Shown: positions 47,663 through 56,808 of the stretch, in pieces
Layout: every line of letters begins with the position of its first letter
Numbering within the stretch: the stretch's first letter is position 1
DNA from: JADKHC01 sp047600805
GTDB lineage: Bacteria; Verrucomicrobiota; Verrucomicrobiia; Opitutales; Opitutaceae
Direction: 5' to 3'
Length of the DNA: 64,000 bases
Assembly (NCBI GenBank): GCA_047600805.1
Contig: JASGKG010000001.1
Span: 2,914,001 to 2,978,000 of the forward strand
Position numbers and translations under genes: made by a program
Notes under the pieces: generated by a model
Told to the model about the DNA's origin: nothing
Database searches by the model: none
What the model saw: the letters and a program-made list of their open reading frames with translations, nothing else

Positions 47663-48199
47663 TTAGGACTTCTTCTTGTTCGCGTTCTGCGCAGCAGCGA
47701 TAGCTGCCGCCTTGTCGACCTCGTCGATCTTGGTGAGGAGCTTCTCGAGATTCTTCTGATTGTCCTCAGCGGCCTTCACGTACTTCTGGAGAAATTCGTC
47801 TTCGGCGATCAAATTGGCTTTTTCGGAGGCGAGCTTCTTAAGAGCAGTCTCCTCGACACCGATTTCGATCCGGAGGCGGTCGACCTGGCGAGCCAGAACG
47901 TCGCGATCATCGCGAGCTTTCTCGGCTTGGTCATGCAGATCCTGCTGCTGCTGCTTTTCCTCAGCGTCTTTTTTGGCCTTGGCTTCGCGCTCACGCTTGC
48001 GGGTTTCCTGTTGAGAGATGGCCTCTTCGACCGCTTTTTTCTTAGCCTCAAAGTCAGCAAGGCGCTTCTTTTCGAGCTCTTCGGTTTTCTGTTTCTGCTT
48101 GGCCTTTTCGTTCGCGTCGAATTCGCGATTAAAATTCCAAAAAAGCGCCGCAAAAATCACGAGCCCGATGGCGGGGAATATTACGTAAAACTTCTTCAT
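47663..48199 (-). CDS. Membrane-anchored coiled-coil protein A of the Exb/Ton operon
   Basis: 178 residues. N-terminal anchor (KFYVIFPAIGLVIFAALFW), then coiled coil with Lys/Glu/Gln runs (KAKQKQKTEELEKKRLADF, EAISQQETRKREREAKA, DRDVLARQVDRLRIEIGV). It lies 25 bases before the second coiled-coil gene and 20 bases after the TPR gene. Same design as 47098-47637. The pair has no counterpart in the standard E. coli exbBD-tonB set. Function unknown. Confidence 0.8.
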   Translation of the reverse strand: MKKFYVIFPAIGLVIFAALFWNFNREFDANEKAKQKQKTEELEKKRLADFEAKKKAVEEAISQQETRKREREAKAKKDAEEKQQQQDLHDQAEKARDDRDVLARQVDRLRIEIGVEETALKKLASEKANLIAEDEFLQKYVKAAEDNQKNLEKLLTKIDEVDKAAAIAAAQNANKKKS

Positions 48200-48219
48200 A
48201 ACGAGGCAATTGAGGTGGG

Positions 48220-49593
48220 TTACTTTTGATTCTTAAATTTTTCGCGCTCTGTGATCGTTTCCTTGATGGCATCGAGGATCTGCTGAGCGTTTTTAGATTT
48301 CGGGTCGGCTTTGACGGCCTGTTCAGCCAAGGCCAAAGCGTCTTCAAGTTTTCCGAGTTGCATACCGAGGTAGGCCGCAGTGACGAGAGTCTGAGCCGGC
48401 TTATCCAAGCCCTTCTTCACAGCAGCACACAAGTGGACGTAAGCTTCTTCGCGCTTGTCTTGGTTGTAGTAGAGTTGACCAACCTGCTGTTCAAGTGTGG
48501 GCGACTTGGGAAAACGCTTGATCGCTTCTAGGAAGGTGTCGATCGCACGGTTGTCCATGCCCTGCTGCTGGTAGGCGCTGGCGAGCAGTTCCCAGTTACG
48601 TTGATCTGAATCGATCTTGCCACTGCGCAGACCTTTTTCGAAAAGCTCAGCGGCGTAGCCGAATTGTTGAATATTCAGATACATCGCGGCCAAAGCAAAA
48701 TTGTCCTTATTTGCAGTCATTTGGCCGATCGCTTGTGCACGCTCCAGAGTGACAATTGCGCTCAGATCAGCGTCTTTATTATCGGAGCCCTGCATGCTCA
48801 CGTAGAAACCGAACAGCATGGAATAGTAATTCTTGTTGTTCGGGAAGAGCTTCACCATCAGCTCCAACAATTCCGCACAACGCGCGTTCTCACCCAACTG
48901 CTGAAGCGCGGCGAGGAGTAGCGTATAGTGCTCTTCCTTCGGCTTCACAACCAAGGTTAGCGCCTTTTGAGCGGCTTCCGCTGCTTGCTTCATCAAAGTC
49001 ATGTCGACTTTGTTGGGATCCATGGTGGCTTCGCTGTAAAGAATACGCGCCCAGATGCTTTGAGCGTCGACCGTCGGCTTTTTCGGTCCCGAAACGAGAC
49101 GTTTACCGTAGGTACGGGCCTTCGCATAATAACCATGAATTTCTTCAGGAGTTTTTCCCGGTGCAGAGGCTTCCTGCAGATAGAGCGAGGCTAGATTGAC
49201 CAGCGTGTCCTGCTCGGAAATCGGCAGTGCACGAGAAAAGCGGAAGAGCTTCAGCTCATCAGCAATCTTCAGCATCTGTTCGAGAGGCACCAAGGCCGAA
49301 CTCAATTCACCCTTTTGTCCGTAGATCTGTGTCTTGATGAGCGACAAAAACGCGCGGTCATATGAAACCGCGGGGGTTTTTGCGATCAGGCCATCGATCG
49401 TATGCATGGCTTCGTCGTACTTTTTAGCATCGAGCAAAGCTTGGAGCGGCTGAACCGCATTCGAGATCTTTTCATCCAGCTCCGGCGGATTTTCGGGCTT
49501 CGGTTCGGCCTTAAGAACATTCGCTCCGAGAACGAGTGCAGCCGCAGTAAAGCAGAGGCCGAGGGTGCGGAGAAATTTGGAGGGCGTAAGCAT
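48220..49593 (-). CDS. Secreted TPR protein of the Exb/Ton operon
   Basis: 457 residues with a signal peptide (LRTLGLCFTAAALVLGANVL to KAEP). Multiple TPR motifs across the mature protein, e.g. AVQPLQALLDAKKYDEAMHT, GYAAELFEKGLRSG, YQQQGMDNRAIDTFLEAIKR and KLEDALALAEQAVKADP. Periplasmic. It lies 12 bases downstream of tonB and is probably translated from the same message. TPR proteins often scaffold complexes, so a role in assembling the TonB machinery is plausible but unproven. Confidence 0.85.
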   Translation of the reverse strand: MLTPSKFLRTLGLCFTAAALVLGANVLKAEPKPENPPELDEKISNAVQPLQALLDAKKYDEAMHTIDGLIAKTPAVSYDRAFLSLIKTQIYGQKGELSSALVPLEQMLKIADELKLFRFSRALPISEQDTLVNLASLYLQEASAPGKTPEEIHGYYAKARTYGKRLVSGPKKPTVDAQSIWARILYSEATMDPNKVDMTLMKQAAEAAQKALTLVVKPKEEHYTLLLAALQQLGENARCAELLELMVKLFPNNKNYYSMLFGFYVSMQGSDNKDADLSAIVTLERAQAIGQMTANKDNFALAAMYLNIQQFGYAAELFEKGLRSGKIDSDQRNWELLASAYQQQGMDNRAIDTFLEAIKRFPKSPTLEQQVGQLYYNQDKREEAYVHLCAAVKKGLDKPAQTLVTAAYLGMQLGKLEDALALAEQAVKADPKSKNAQQILDAIKETITEREKFKNQK

Positions 49594-49605
49594 GACGGGC
49601 TGATA

Positions 49606-50262
49606 TTATTCTTCGGCGATACTGAACACGAACGGCAGCTGCATACGGGCGGCAACAGCGCGTCCGCCTTTCTTACCGGCCCTGAATTTCCATTTATAAA
49701 TGGCGTCCAAGGCCGCTTGATCGAACGCGTGGTTGTCAGAACGGGCGATGCGTGCGTCACGCACCTCACCATTGGCGTCGCAGATAAACTCAACGAGAAC
49801 TTCCGCGCTAATGCCCTGCCGTTTCATTTCGAAAGGATAAACGGGCTGCTGACTGAAGCGGATGGTCGGCTGTTGATCGAGGTTCTTAAGATCAAACACC
49901 TCGGTCATACTTCTGGTGGTGATCGGACCGGACGTCTTCGGAACGGTCATGGCCACACCAGCGGCAGGAGGCGGCGGTGGTTGCACCTGTTGAACGAACG
50001 AGTTCAAATCGACAACACCGGGGACGTCCACCATGCTCGGTGGCGCAATAGACGTATTTTCCGAAGCGGTGGATTCGGTCTCAACCACTTCCGGCGGCTC
50101 GGGTTCAAGCTTGGGAAGTTCCATCAACTGGACAGTGGGAGCTTCCTCCTTCACAACCTTCTTTTTGCTTTTGAAAAAGCTGAAGTCGAGTTTGCCACTT
50201 CCGGCCAAGCCAGCGTGGATGAGGATCGAGCAAAGGATACCAATAATTAGATCGCGACGCAT
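49606..50262 (-). CDS. tonB: Energy transducer TonB
   Basis: 218 residues from ATG at 50262, with GAGGT about nine bases upstream. N-terminal membrane anchor (LIIGILCSILIHAGL) including a conserved His in the segment, a Pro/Glu-rich spacer (LPKLEPEPPEVVETES, QPPPPPAAGVA), and a C-terminal TonB_C domain (VYPFEMKRQGISAEVLVEF, DARIARSDNHAFDQAALDAI, WKFRAGKKGGRAV). Couples the proton-motive force of ExbBD to outer-membrane receptors such as the one at 54348. Follows two exbD genes. Confidence 0.95.
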   Translation of the reverse strand: MRRDLIIGILCSILIHAGLAGSGKLDFSFFKSKKKVVKEEAPTVQLMELPKLEPEPPEVVETESTASENTSIAPPSMVDVPGVVDLNSFVQQVQPPPPPAAGVAMTVPKTSGPITTRSMTEVFDLKNLDQQPTIRFSQQPVYPFEMKRQGISAEVLVEFICDANGEVRDARIARSDNHAFDQAALDAIYKWKFRAGKKGGRAVAARMQLPFVFSIAEE

Positions 50263-50278
50263 GTTAGATACCTCGAGG

Positions 50279-50728
50279 TTATTTGCCCGTCGGCCGGTAA
50301 GTCGTTTCGATCGAAACCTGTTTGACACCGACCAAGCGAACTTGGTCGAGAGCGGAAACGGTCGGGCCGTATTTAGCACGATCATCGCCCGCCAAGAGAA
50401 TGCGGGGCTCTTTGTTCTTGGCGTTCATCTGTTGAACGTAATTCACCAAGCGGGGCTGGAGCTCGCGTTCTGTAATAAGCTCCTTGTCGAAGAAGATACC
50501 GGCATCCGTAACTTGGAGAACCAAGGGGGCATTGTCGGGATTCGACTTTTGATTCGGATTGTCAACGGCGACGGGGAGGTCCAGTGGCACGGAGACGATC
50601 TTATTCAGCGAGAGTGTAAAGAGAACGAAGGTCGCGAGCAGGAAGAAGACAACGTCGATCAAGGGAATGATCTGAATGTTGGCTTTTTTTCTGCCTGAAC
50701 CTGGTTTTGAAGAGCCGCCACCGGCCAT
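50279..50728 (-). CDS. exbD: ExbD/TolR-family biopolymer transporter, second copy
   Basis: 149 residues. Cytoplasmic Gly/Lys tail, one membrane segment with the functional Asp (IPLIDVVFFLLATFVLFTLS), and a periplasmic TolR-like domain. It has the same N-terminus as the exbD gene upstream (KKANIQIIPLIDVVFF), so the two are recent paralogues, perhaps forming a heterodimer. 16 bases upstream of tonB. Confidence 0.95.
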   Translation of the reverse strand: MAGGGSSKPGSGRKKANIQIIPLIDVVFFLLATFVLFTLSLNKIVSVPLDLPVAVDNPNQKSNPDNAPLVLQVTDAGIFFDKELITERELQPRLVNYVQQMNAKNKEPRILLAGDDRAKYGPTVSALDQVRLVGVKQVSIETTYRPTGK

Positions 50729-50790
50729 GGTAGGAAAGAGTTAAGGGTTAAAAAGGGCTTTGAAGCTGTAACGGGCGAGTCAGCGATTTA

Positions 50791-51225
50791 TTACTGTCCT
50801 GGCTGACGAATGCGTGTTTCGAGAAAGACTTTTTTGAAGCCCGCCTTACGAGCTTCGTCGAAAACGTAGCGGACACCGACAAAGAGAGCGTTTTCGTCGC
50901 CGTTAATCAGCACTTTAGCGCTGTCACCTTCACGAACATAGTAGTCTTTCAAACGATCAATGAACTCATTGGCGCTGATCTGGTCCTTGTTCCAACCGAT
51001 CGAGCCGTCCACCATGACGGTCACTGTCACTGTGTTGGCCGTGTCGCGGGTGGTACCCGTTTCCGTCGGCGGCAGAGTGACCGTAAGACCCTCAGACTTG
51101 TTAAGCGAAAGGGTGAAGAGAACGAAGGTTGCCAAGAGGAAGAAAACGACGTCGATCAGCGGAATGATCTGAATATTCGCTTTCTTAGGACCACCTGGAT
51201 TACCACCTGAAGAGCCACCGGCCAT
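50791..51225 (-). CDS. exbD: ExbD/TolR-family biopolymer transporter, first copy
   Basis: 144 residues, with the Asp-bearing membrane segment IPLIDVVFFLLATFVLFTLS and a C-terminal periplasmic domain (VLINGDENALFVGVRYVFDE). Paralogue of the next gene. Downstream of exbB; partner of the proton channel that drives TonB. Confidence 0.95.
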   Translation of the reverse strand: MAGGSSGGNPGGPKKANIQIIPLIDVVFFLLATFVLFTLSLNKSEGLTVTLPPTETGTTRDTANTVTVTVMVDGSIGWNKDQISANEFIDRLKDYYVREGDSAKVLINGDENALFVGVRYVFDEARKAGFKKVFLETRIRQPGQ

Positions 51226-51311
51226 GGTAGATAAGTTTTAAATGAGGGAAGGGGCGGGAGATTCGGCCGAAGTCGCAACAACCCCGGCCGACCAGCAAAC
51301 TGCTATAAATA

Positions 51312-51977
51312 TTACGACGTGTGGGTCTCGCTCTTCTTGAGGATGAGCTCGAGAGCATTCGAAACGTCCGAGATTTCGTGCTTGGCCTGTTCGGCGCGAG
51401 CATTGAGGACGTTGAACGGGAGCAAGCCCAAGATAGCGATGAACAGACCGCAGGCGGTCGCGATAAGAGCTTCAGCGACACCACCCGTGATGTTACCGGC
51501 CGCAGCCGCGATATCACCGGTCATGTTACCGAAGGTACGCATCATGCCCGTAACCGTACCAAGAAGACCGAGGAGCGGCGCAGCGGTGATCACCGTATCG
51601 AGAACGGCCACACCCTGCTGGAAGCGTTGGAGCTCCTGATTGGAAGCGCGCATGAAGGCGTTCGAGAGAGACTGCTCTTTGTGGGTCAGCGCGTAGGTGA
51701 GAATACGAGCGAGGTAATCCTTGCTCTTCTTGCCGAGGGCGATCGCGCTTTCGACGTCATTCTGCTCAACGTGCTCAAGCATCTTCTCGACTACTTCCGG
51801 CTCACGACTGGCGGTTTCACGCCACAGGAAAATCGTGCGCTCGATGGCGACCGTGACGCCAAGGAAAGAGACGATCAAAATTGGCCACATGATGATACCG
51901 CCATGGGCGAAGAGCTCCATGAAGGTTTGGTTCATCAAAATCTCGATACGAGCGAGAGGCAGAATACTGGTGATCAT
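51312..51977 (-). CDS. exbB: ExbB/TolQ/MotA-family proton channel
   Basis: 221 residues from ATG at 51977; ATG at 51935 (MNQTFMELFAHGG) is an equally good start. Three membrane segments expected: GIIMWPILIVSFLGVTVAI, then LDTVITAAPLLGLLGTVTGM and GGVAEALIATACGLFIAIL, with the conserved Thr and Pro/Gly-rich channel pattern. First gene of the seven-gene operon exbB-exbD-exbD-tonB-TPR-coiled coil-coiled coil. Confidence 0.95.
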   Translation of the reverse strand: MITSILPLARIEILMNQTFMELFAHGGIIMWPILIVSFLGVTVAIERTIFLWRETASREPEVVEKMLEHVEQNDVESAIALGKKSKDYLARILTYALTHKEQSLSNAFMRASNQELQRFQQGVAVLDTVITAAPLLGLLGTVTGMMRTFGNMTGDIAAAAGNITGGVAEALIATACGLFIAILGLLPFNVLNARAEQAKHEISDVSNALELILKKSETHTS

Positions 51978-52308
51978 GTTGAGTTATTATTGGGAGTTAA
52001 CAGTGAGACGTTGGTAAAAAGGGGAAAGGGGGCGGGGAAATCTTACGCTAAACAAAGCGGCGGAAGCTCAGCAGCCTCGCGGCTAAAGGGAATGAAAAAA
52101 GCTAAAGGGTAGACATCTATTAGGGGAGTATGTGGCAGGTATTCGCAAATGTCTAAATCAGGTATTTTTTGAAGGGTTTCTAGGAAGCACCTTGAGGGGT
52201 CAAGGGTCGGGAAAAAGCTGGGCGGAAAGGACACGAGTACTCCTTTCATGAAATTATCCTGTCAATGCTCTTCTTTAACTTTCTTACGTCAGATTACGGA
52301 AGTGACGC
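51978..52308. other. Upstream region of the Exb/Ton operon
   Basis: About 330 bases between the exbB start and tRNA-Gln. AT-richer than the genes. No gene, no clear terminator; presumably holds the operon promoter, but I see no confident -35/-10 pair. Confidence 0.4.
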
Positions 52309-52382
52309 TGGCTGCCCGACTAGGACTCGAACCTAGACAAAACGAGTCAGAGTCGTTTGTGCTACCATTACACCATCGGGCA
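52309..52382 (-). tRNA. tRNA-Gln (anticodon CTG)
   Basis: Minus strand from 52382. Acceptor TGCCCGA / TCGGGCA, D-arm GGTGTAATGGTAGCAC, anticodon loop CTCTGAC giving CTG, T-arm AGGTTCGAGTCCT, discriminator G and encoded CCA (52309-52311). Reads CAG. Confidence 0.95.
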
Positions 52383-52422
52383 GTGGGAAAAGCGGGAAAT
52401 CACTCTGACGTATGAGGAAAGC

Positions 52423-52497
52423 TGGAGCCGGCGATGGGATTCGAACCCGCAACCGCCTGTTTACAAAACAGGTGCTCTACCGTTGAGCTACGCCGGC
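52423..52497 (-). tRNA. tRNA-Thr (anticodon TGT)
   Basis: Minus strand from 52497. Acceptor GCCGGCG / CGCCGGC, D-arm GCTCAACGGTAGAGC, anticodon loop TTTGTAA giving TGT, T-arm GGGTTCGAATCCC, encoded CCA (52423-52425). Second threonine tRNA of the window, reading ACA. Confidence 0.96.
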
Positions 52498-52590
52498 AAA
52501 GAGTGGGCGGGATTTTCGGCGCAGGCACCGGATTTCCCATCTAATTGAAGATCTGAAAGAACGACCGGAAGGACGACTGCCACCGGAAAA

Positions 52591-52665
<75 letters not shown>

Positions 52666-52883
52666 GAAAAGTCGAACCGTGAAAAACTCAGATTTTGTGC
52701 CGCACTGTCAAATCCTTTTGCGGCGAAATTGAAACCGGATAGTCCGGCATACACTTGGGCGCGCAGATCCTGCATCCGAACGAAGGGCGTGGCCGGGTCG
52801 AACATCCAGTTGCCAGATACAGATCGCGGTCTTCTCCAGCGTTTTTCGCAACACCGTAAGTGGAAATCCTTGAGCAATAGGGT

Positions 52884-53942
52884 CTAGTCCGCTTCAGCGA
52901 GTCGTTGTGCCGTAAACAAAATGGGGACGGTCATACGTACTGCGACCGGTCTACCGCCTTTCTGAGGCGGCTGGTAACGCCATTGCGCGACCGCAACACT
53001 CGCAGCCCAGCCGAAATCTTCATGGGTGGCCGAAACAATGCGCGGAAACATCACCGTGCCGTCCCGGCTGATAACAAATTCGATTTCAGCCTGGCCAATT
53101 AGGCCGTCGTCTTTGAGGGCACGCGGATAAGCAGGCGCCACCTGTTTAACCAGTTTGGGCCTTTCATCGAGATCGGCGGCAGGTAGAATGGTTGAATTCG
53201 GTTTGCGTAGTTCGGCAAGAATCCGGCGAGATTCCGGATCAAGCGAGAGTTCTCCGTCGAATTGGAAATGTTCGTTGGCCGGGCTCATCACACGATAAGC
53301 ACCCCTTTTGCCAGGCGTGTATTCGCTCGCCTCCACCATGGCGACCGCGGCCCGGGCAAACGCCCGATCACTCGCGCTCGCGGCAACAGTAAACAAAGGA
53401 CGCCCCGCATAATCCACGACGAAACTCGCGTCCGCCCACGCAGGTTTCCCGTTCACAACTATCTCATAGGGGTAAATGGCCGGAGCTTTTTTCTTCACCA
53501 CCGGAACACTTTTGAGGCCGAGCGCCGAATCCTTCGGATCCAAATTGCTCTTCGGTTCCGCCGCTTGATCGTGCGCCGCAAAATCCACAGCCGAACGCAA
53601 ACGGAAGGCCGCCGGTTTGCCGTTTCGAGTGCCGGCTTCGAATTTCCACGCTCCCACCGCTTTGATCGCGTAGGGGTTTAGCTGGCGCTGCGTCGAGCTT
53701 GCCACAGCCACGTCTTTCACATCGCCATTCTCATCGACCGTGAAGGTGACAATGACCTTTCCGCTTACTCCTGACCGAACCAGTGATTGTGGACAAACAG
53801 GGGCGGGCTGCGAGATGACTTTGGGAAGGACCTTCCCTGTTCCATCTTGCTCCACATCCTCGATGATCGCGTCGGCCGCATTTGCAATGAGGGCCGCAAG
53901 CATGGCACAGAAAAGTGCCGTTAGAGACATGAATCGTTTCAT
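52884..53942 (-). CDS. Secreted protein with three TonB_C-like repeats
   Basis: 352 residues with a signal peptide (MKRFMSLTALFCAMLAALIANA). Three tandem TonB C-terminal-like units: about 35-115 (PVCPQSLVRSGVSGKVIVTF, AVGAWKFEAGTRNGKPAAF), a degenerate one at about 145-235 (AIYPYEIVVNGKPAWADASF), and about 260-345 (VAPAYPRALKDDGLIGQAEI, AQWRYQPPQKGGRPVAV). No inner-membrane anchor or Pro-rich spacer, unlike TonB. Divergently placed from the TonB-dependent receptor. Related in design to 25943-27355. Confidence 0.85.
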   Translation of the reverse strand: MKRFMSLTALFCAMLAALIANAADAIIEDVEQDGTGKVLPKVISQPAPVCPQSLVRSGVSGKVIVTFTVDENGDVKDVAVASSTQRQLNPYAIKAVGAWKFEAGTRNGKPAAFRLRSAVDFAAHDQAAEPKSNLDPKDSALGLKSVPVVKKKAPAIYPYEIVVNGKPAWADASFVVDYAGRPLFTVAASASDRAFARAAVAMVEASEYTPGKRGAYRVMSPANEHFQFDGELSLDPESRRILAELRKPNSTILPAADLDERPKLVKQVAPAYPRALKDDGLIGQAEIEFVISRDGTVMFPRIVSATHEDFGWAASVAVAQWRYQPPQKGGRPVAVRMTVPILFTAQRLAEAD

Positions 53943-54347
53943 TTGGCCAATGAGTTAACAGTTGAAGATTTCAGACAAGGCACGGACCTCCCTCTCCCTT
54001 CATTGTTCAACGGCTGCCCGCCCTTTCTGCATATTATCATATTCTCGGCCCTCTCCGCTAGGTCCGCAGGACTTTGACGAAAAATTAGCCCTAGCTCAGA
54101 CTAGGGAAAACCCAACTAGTCGCTCTCACTAATAATTCACGCTGCTCGTTTTTGCCCACGAAAACTAGGCGTTTTGTAACGCGTTTATCAAAACACGCGG
54201 GGTCAGAGAGCTACCTCTAAAATTGGGTGACACCTGCCCCGTAAAAGGTAAAGTAACCAAGTCAGTCGTTATTGCGGGAGGGGACGCACCGGCGTCGGCC
54301 GGGAGGATGCACTTAATCCCGCGAGGAGGGCTGACCTACAAACAAAT
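53943..54347. other. Divergent intergenic region before the receptor gene
   Basis: About 400 bases between the triple TonB_C gene and the receptor. No gene seen. The receptor-proximal 75 bases (about 54271-54325) can fold into a nested structure described separately. Lacks a recognisable cobalamin riboswitch. Confidence 0.5.
54272..54324 (+). promoter_or_regulatory. Nested stem structure in the receptor leader
   Basis: Outer stem GCGGGA (54274-54279) / TCCCGC (54317-54322), inner hairpin GACGC (54283-54287) / GCGTC (54292-54296). An AGGAGG follows at 54324-54329 but 18 bases before the ATG at 54348, too far for a normal ribosome site. A structured leader is possible; I do not recognise a known riboswitch. 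Confidence 0.35.
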
Positions 54348-56747
54348 ATGAATACGTCGTCCACTCGTACTATCCGGGCTCTGTCCCTAGCCGCGATCAC
54401 CACGATCGCGTTTTCACCCTTCGTAAAAGCTGCCGATGCAAATCCTAAGCAGCCGCAACCCGCCACGGCTGCAGCGACCCCAGCCCAACAACCATCAAAC
54501 TCCGCCAAAGCCAGCCAGCCTGCGCCGAGCGCTCCGAAACCAGCTCCCGTTGTCGCCCCTGCGCCTACCCCACCCGCTGCGTCCTCCGCATCCGACGCGA
54601 AAGATGAACGCGAGTTCTACAGCAAAGCGCCGATTCGCCTCGAAGAAGTCGAAGTTTCCGACGTGCGCCCCACCGCAATCACCCAGGCGCCCACCGGCAG
54701 CAGCCTCGACATCTACCAACCGCAATCGGTCATCGACCTGCCGTTTATTTCAAACCACCTCACGCCGACGGCCGACTACAGCACGATCGCAACGCTGTCA
54801 CCCAGCGTATCGAACGTGACGACCAACGGCGCCGGTTTGAACGACGCCAAGCGCCTCACCGTGCGCAGCTTCAATGACGGGCAATTCAACGTAACCTATG
54901 ACGGTATTCCTTTTGCGGATACCAACGATTTCACCCACCATACGTCGAGCTACTTCCCCGCCAAAATGATCGGCCGCTTGACGGTAGATCGCGGCCCCGG
55001 CACGGCGAGCACCGTAGGTGAAGCAACCTTCGGCGGAACCATTGCCCTGCTCTCCAAGGATCCCCGTTCTGATTTTGCGTTTATCCCGACCTTCAGTGTC
55101 GGCAGCAATAGCACTTTCCTCGGCCACTTGGAAGGCAATTCCGGCTCGATCAAAGCCCTTGGTGGCGCGAGCGCAATCGCCAGCTATCAATACCTCCAAA
55201 CCGATGGTTATTTAACTAATGCAAAGATGGAACGCGACACGACCTACGTGAAATACCTCCAGCCCGTGGGCAAGAACACGATGGTCTCTTTCTTGAGCAA
55301 CTATAACATGATCAAGTTCAACAACCCTGTTCCAGTCACCCAGACTCAGATCGATACCTACGGTCGCAACTACGGACTCAGCGACGATCCTACTCGAACC
55401 GACTACTGGGGTTACAACCGCCGCAAGAACTATACAGACTTTGAATATATCGGCATCGATACGACCGTCGCCAACGACTGGCATATCAATGCGAAGGGCT
55501 ACACTTATTATTATGGCAATCGCAGCTACGACACGGCGAGCATTGTGACGAGTACAAGCGCATCGAACGCCTACCATTACCTAGACCTAATCGGCCGCTA
55601 CAAGCTGAGCGCGTATCGCGCTTGGGGCGAAACATTGAACGTATCGTGGGACAATGCTTTCGGTGTCCTGAAGTTCGGTGGCTGGCGTGAATATCAACGC
55701 AGCAAGCGTATTCAGTACGGGCTCAACTATTCCAAGGGCGGCGCGTACGATTTCAATCCCACCGCCGCAGCCGGCTATCGCGCCGCTTACTTCTACGACA
55801 TGGTTAATTACCTCGACGCCACCCAACTCTTCGCTGAGTACGACTGGCGCGTGAGCAAATCACTGACCATCAATGGCGGTCTCAAAAACATCAGTTTCGA
55901 ACGCCAGCTTGACGCGGACATCAACCAAACCACACGCACCATGCTCGTCTTCAACAAGAAGTCCACAAAAACGGTGGGGAGCGTTTCCGCCAACTACAGC
56001 GTGACGAACGAATGGACGACCTACGTTCAGGCGGCGCAGGGCTACCTCGCCCCCAACCTCAACCAGTTCTACGTACCAAATCCCGCAAATAATCGCGTCG
56101 ATCCTCAGACAACGATGAACTACCAAGTCGGCACGGTTTATAAAAACGATCGACTGAACGCCGACTTCGACGTCTATCAAATTGACTATAAGAACTTCCC
56201 TCGCACGACGCTGGACTTAACAACCGGTCAAAACATCGTGGTGATGGCTAAAGGCGCAAAGATGCACGGCGTCGAAGCGGAGGCCACTTACGCCATCGGT
56301 GGCGGCCTGAGCCTCTATGTCAACGGATCGATCAACAACGCGAAGTACAAGGAATCAAACCTCGACCTCGATATGGTTGCGCAGAAAACGGCCGCCGTCG
56401 GCCTCATCCTCGATCGCAGTGGCCTCTTCGGATCGATCGTCGACAAATACGTTGGCCAGTCGAAAATCTATGCGAGCGCCAGCGGTTTTAATCCAGACGA
56501 CGCCTCAACACTAACCACGACTGGAATTTCCAAAGGTTATCATATGACCGACGCTGCCATTGGCTACGGCATGAAGTTCGACAAGGGCTTCATCAAGAAC
56601 GCCAAGATCAAGCTCGAGATTAACAACGTGCTCGATAAGAAAGTCCAAGTGATGGACAGCTTCAGCGGAGGCACGAATATCAGCAATATTCTATATAACG
56701 TTCTCCCCACCCGGAACTACTTCCTCACCCTATCGACGGAGTTCTAA
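54348..56747 (+). CDS. TonB-dependent outer-membrane receptor
   Basis: 799 residues. Signal peptide (IRALSLAAITTIAFSPFVKA), then a Pro/Ala-rich spacer of about 60 residues (ATAAATPAQQPSN, SAPKPAPVVAPAPTPP), a possible TonB box (APIRLEEVEVSDV), a plug domain with LTVRSFNDGQFNVTYDGIPF and VDRGPGTASTVGEATFGGTI, and a beta barrel ending NYFLTLSTEF, with a terminal Phe as usual for outer-membrane proteins. Substrate unknown; siderophore, cobalamin or sugar are open. Energised by TonB/ExbBD (49606-51977). Confidence 0.95.
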   Translation: MNTSSTRTIRALSLAAITTIAFSPFVKAADANPKQPQPATAAATPAQQPSNSAKASQPAPSAPKPAPVVAPAPTPPAASSASDAKDEREFYSKAPIRLEEVEVSDVRPTAITQAPTGSSLDIYQPQSVIDLPFISNHLTPTADYSTIATLSPSVSNVTTNGAGLNDAKRLTVRSFNDGQFNVTYDGIPFADTNDFTHHTSSYFPAKMIGRLTVDRGPGTASTVGEATFGGTIALLSKDPRSDFAFIPTFSVGSNSTFLGHLEGNSGSIKALGGASAIASYQYLQTDGYLTNAKMERDTTYVKYLQPVGKNTMVSFLSNYNMIKFNNPVPVTQTQIDTYGRNYGLSDDPTRTDYWGYNRRKNYTDFEYIGIDTTVANDWHINAKGYTYYYGNRSYDTASIVTSTSASNAYHYLDLIGRYKLSAYRAWGETLNVSWDNAFGVLKFGGWREYQRSKRIQYGLNYSKGGAYDFNPTAAAGYRAAYFYDMVNYLDATQLFAEYDWRVSKSLTINGGLKNISFERQLDADINQTTRTMLVFNKKSTKTVGSVSANYSVTNEWTTYVQAAQGYLAPNLNQFYVPNPANNRVDPQTTMNYQVGTVYKNDRLNADFDVYQIDYKNFPRTTLDLTTGQNIVVMAKGAKMHGVEAEATYAIGGGLSLYVNGSINNAKYKESNLDLDMVAQKTAAVGLILDRSGLFGSIVDKYVGQSKIYASASGFNPDDASTLTTTGISKGYHMTDAAIGYGMKFDKGFIKNAKIKLEINNVLDKKVQVMDSFSGGTNISNILYNVLPTRNYFLTLSTEF

Positions 56748-56773
56748 TATACAGCGACAGCAACTTTACAACG

Positions 56774-56808
56774 AGCCGCCGGTACGATTGACCGGCGGCT
56801 TTTCGTTT
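56774..56808 (+). terminator. Intrinsic terminator after the receptor gene
   Basis: Perfect ten-base stem AGCCGCCGGT (56774-56783) / ACCGGCGGCT (56791-56800) with loop ACGATTG, then TTTCGTTTT. Confidence 0.94.

Noticed and set aside
53943..54347. Cobalamin riboswitch before the TonB-dependent receptor
   Set aside because: No B12-box (GCCACTG-like) or matching core could be found.
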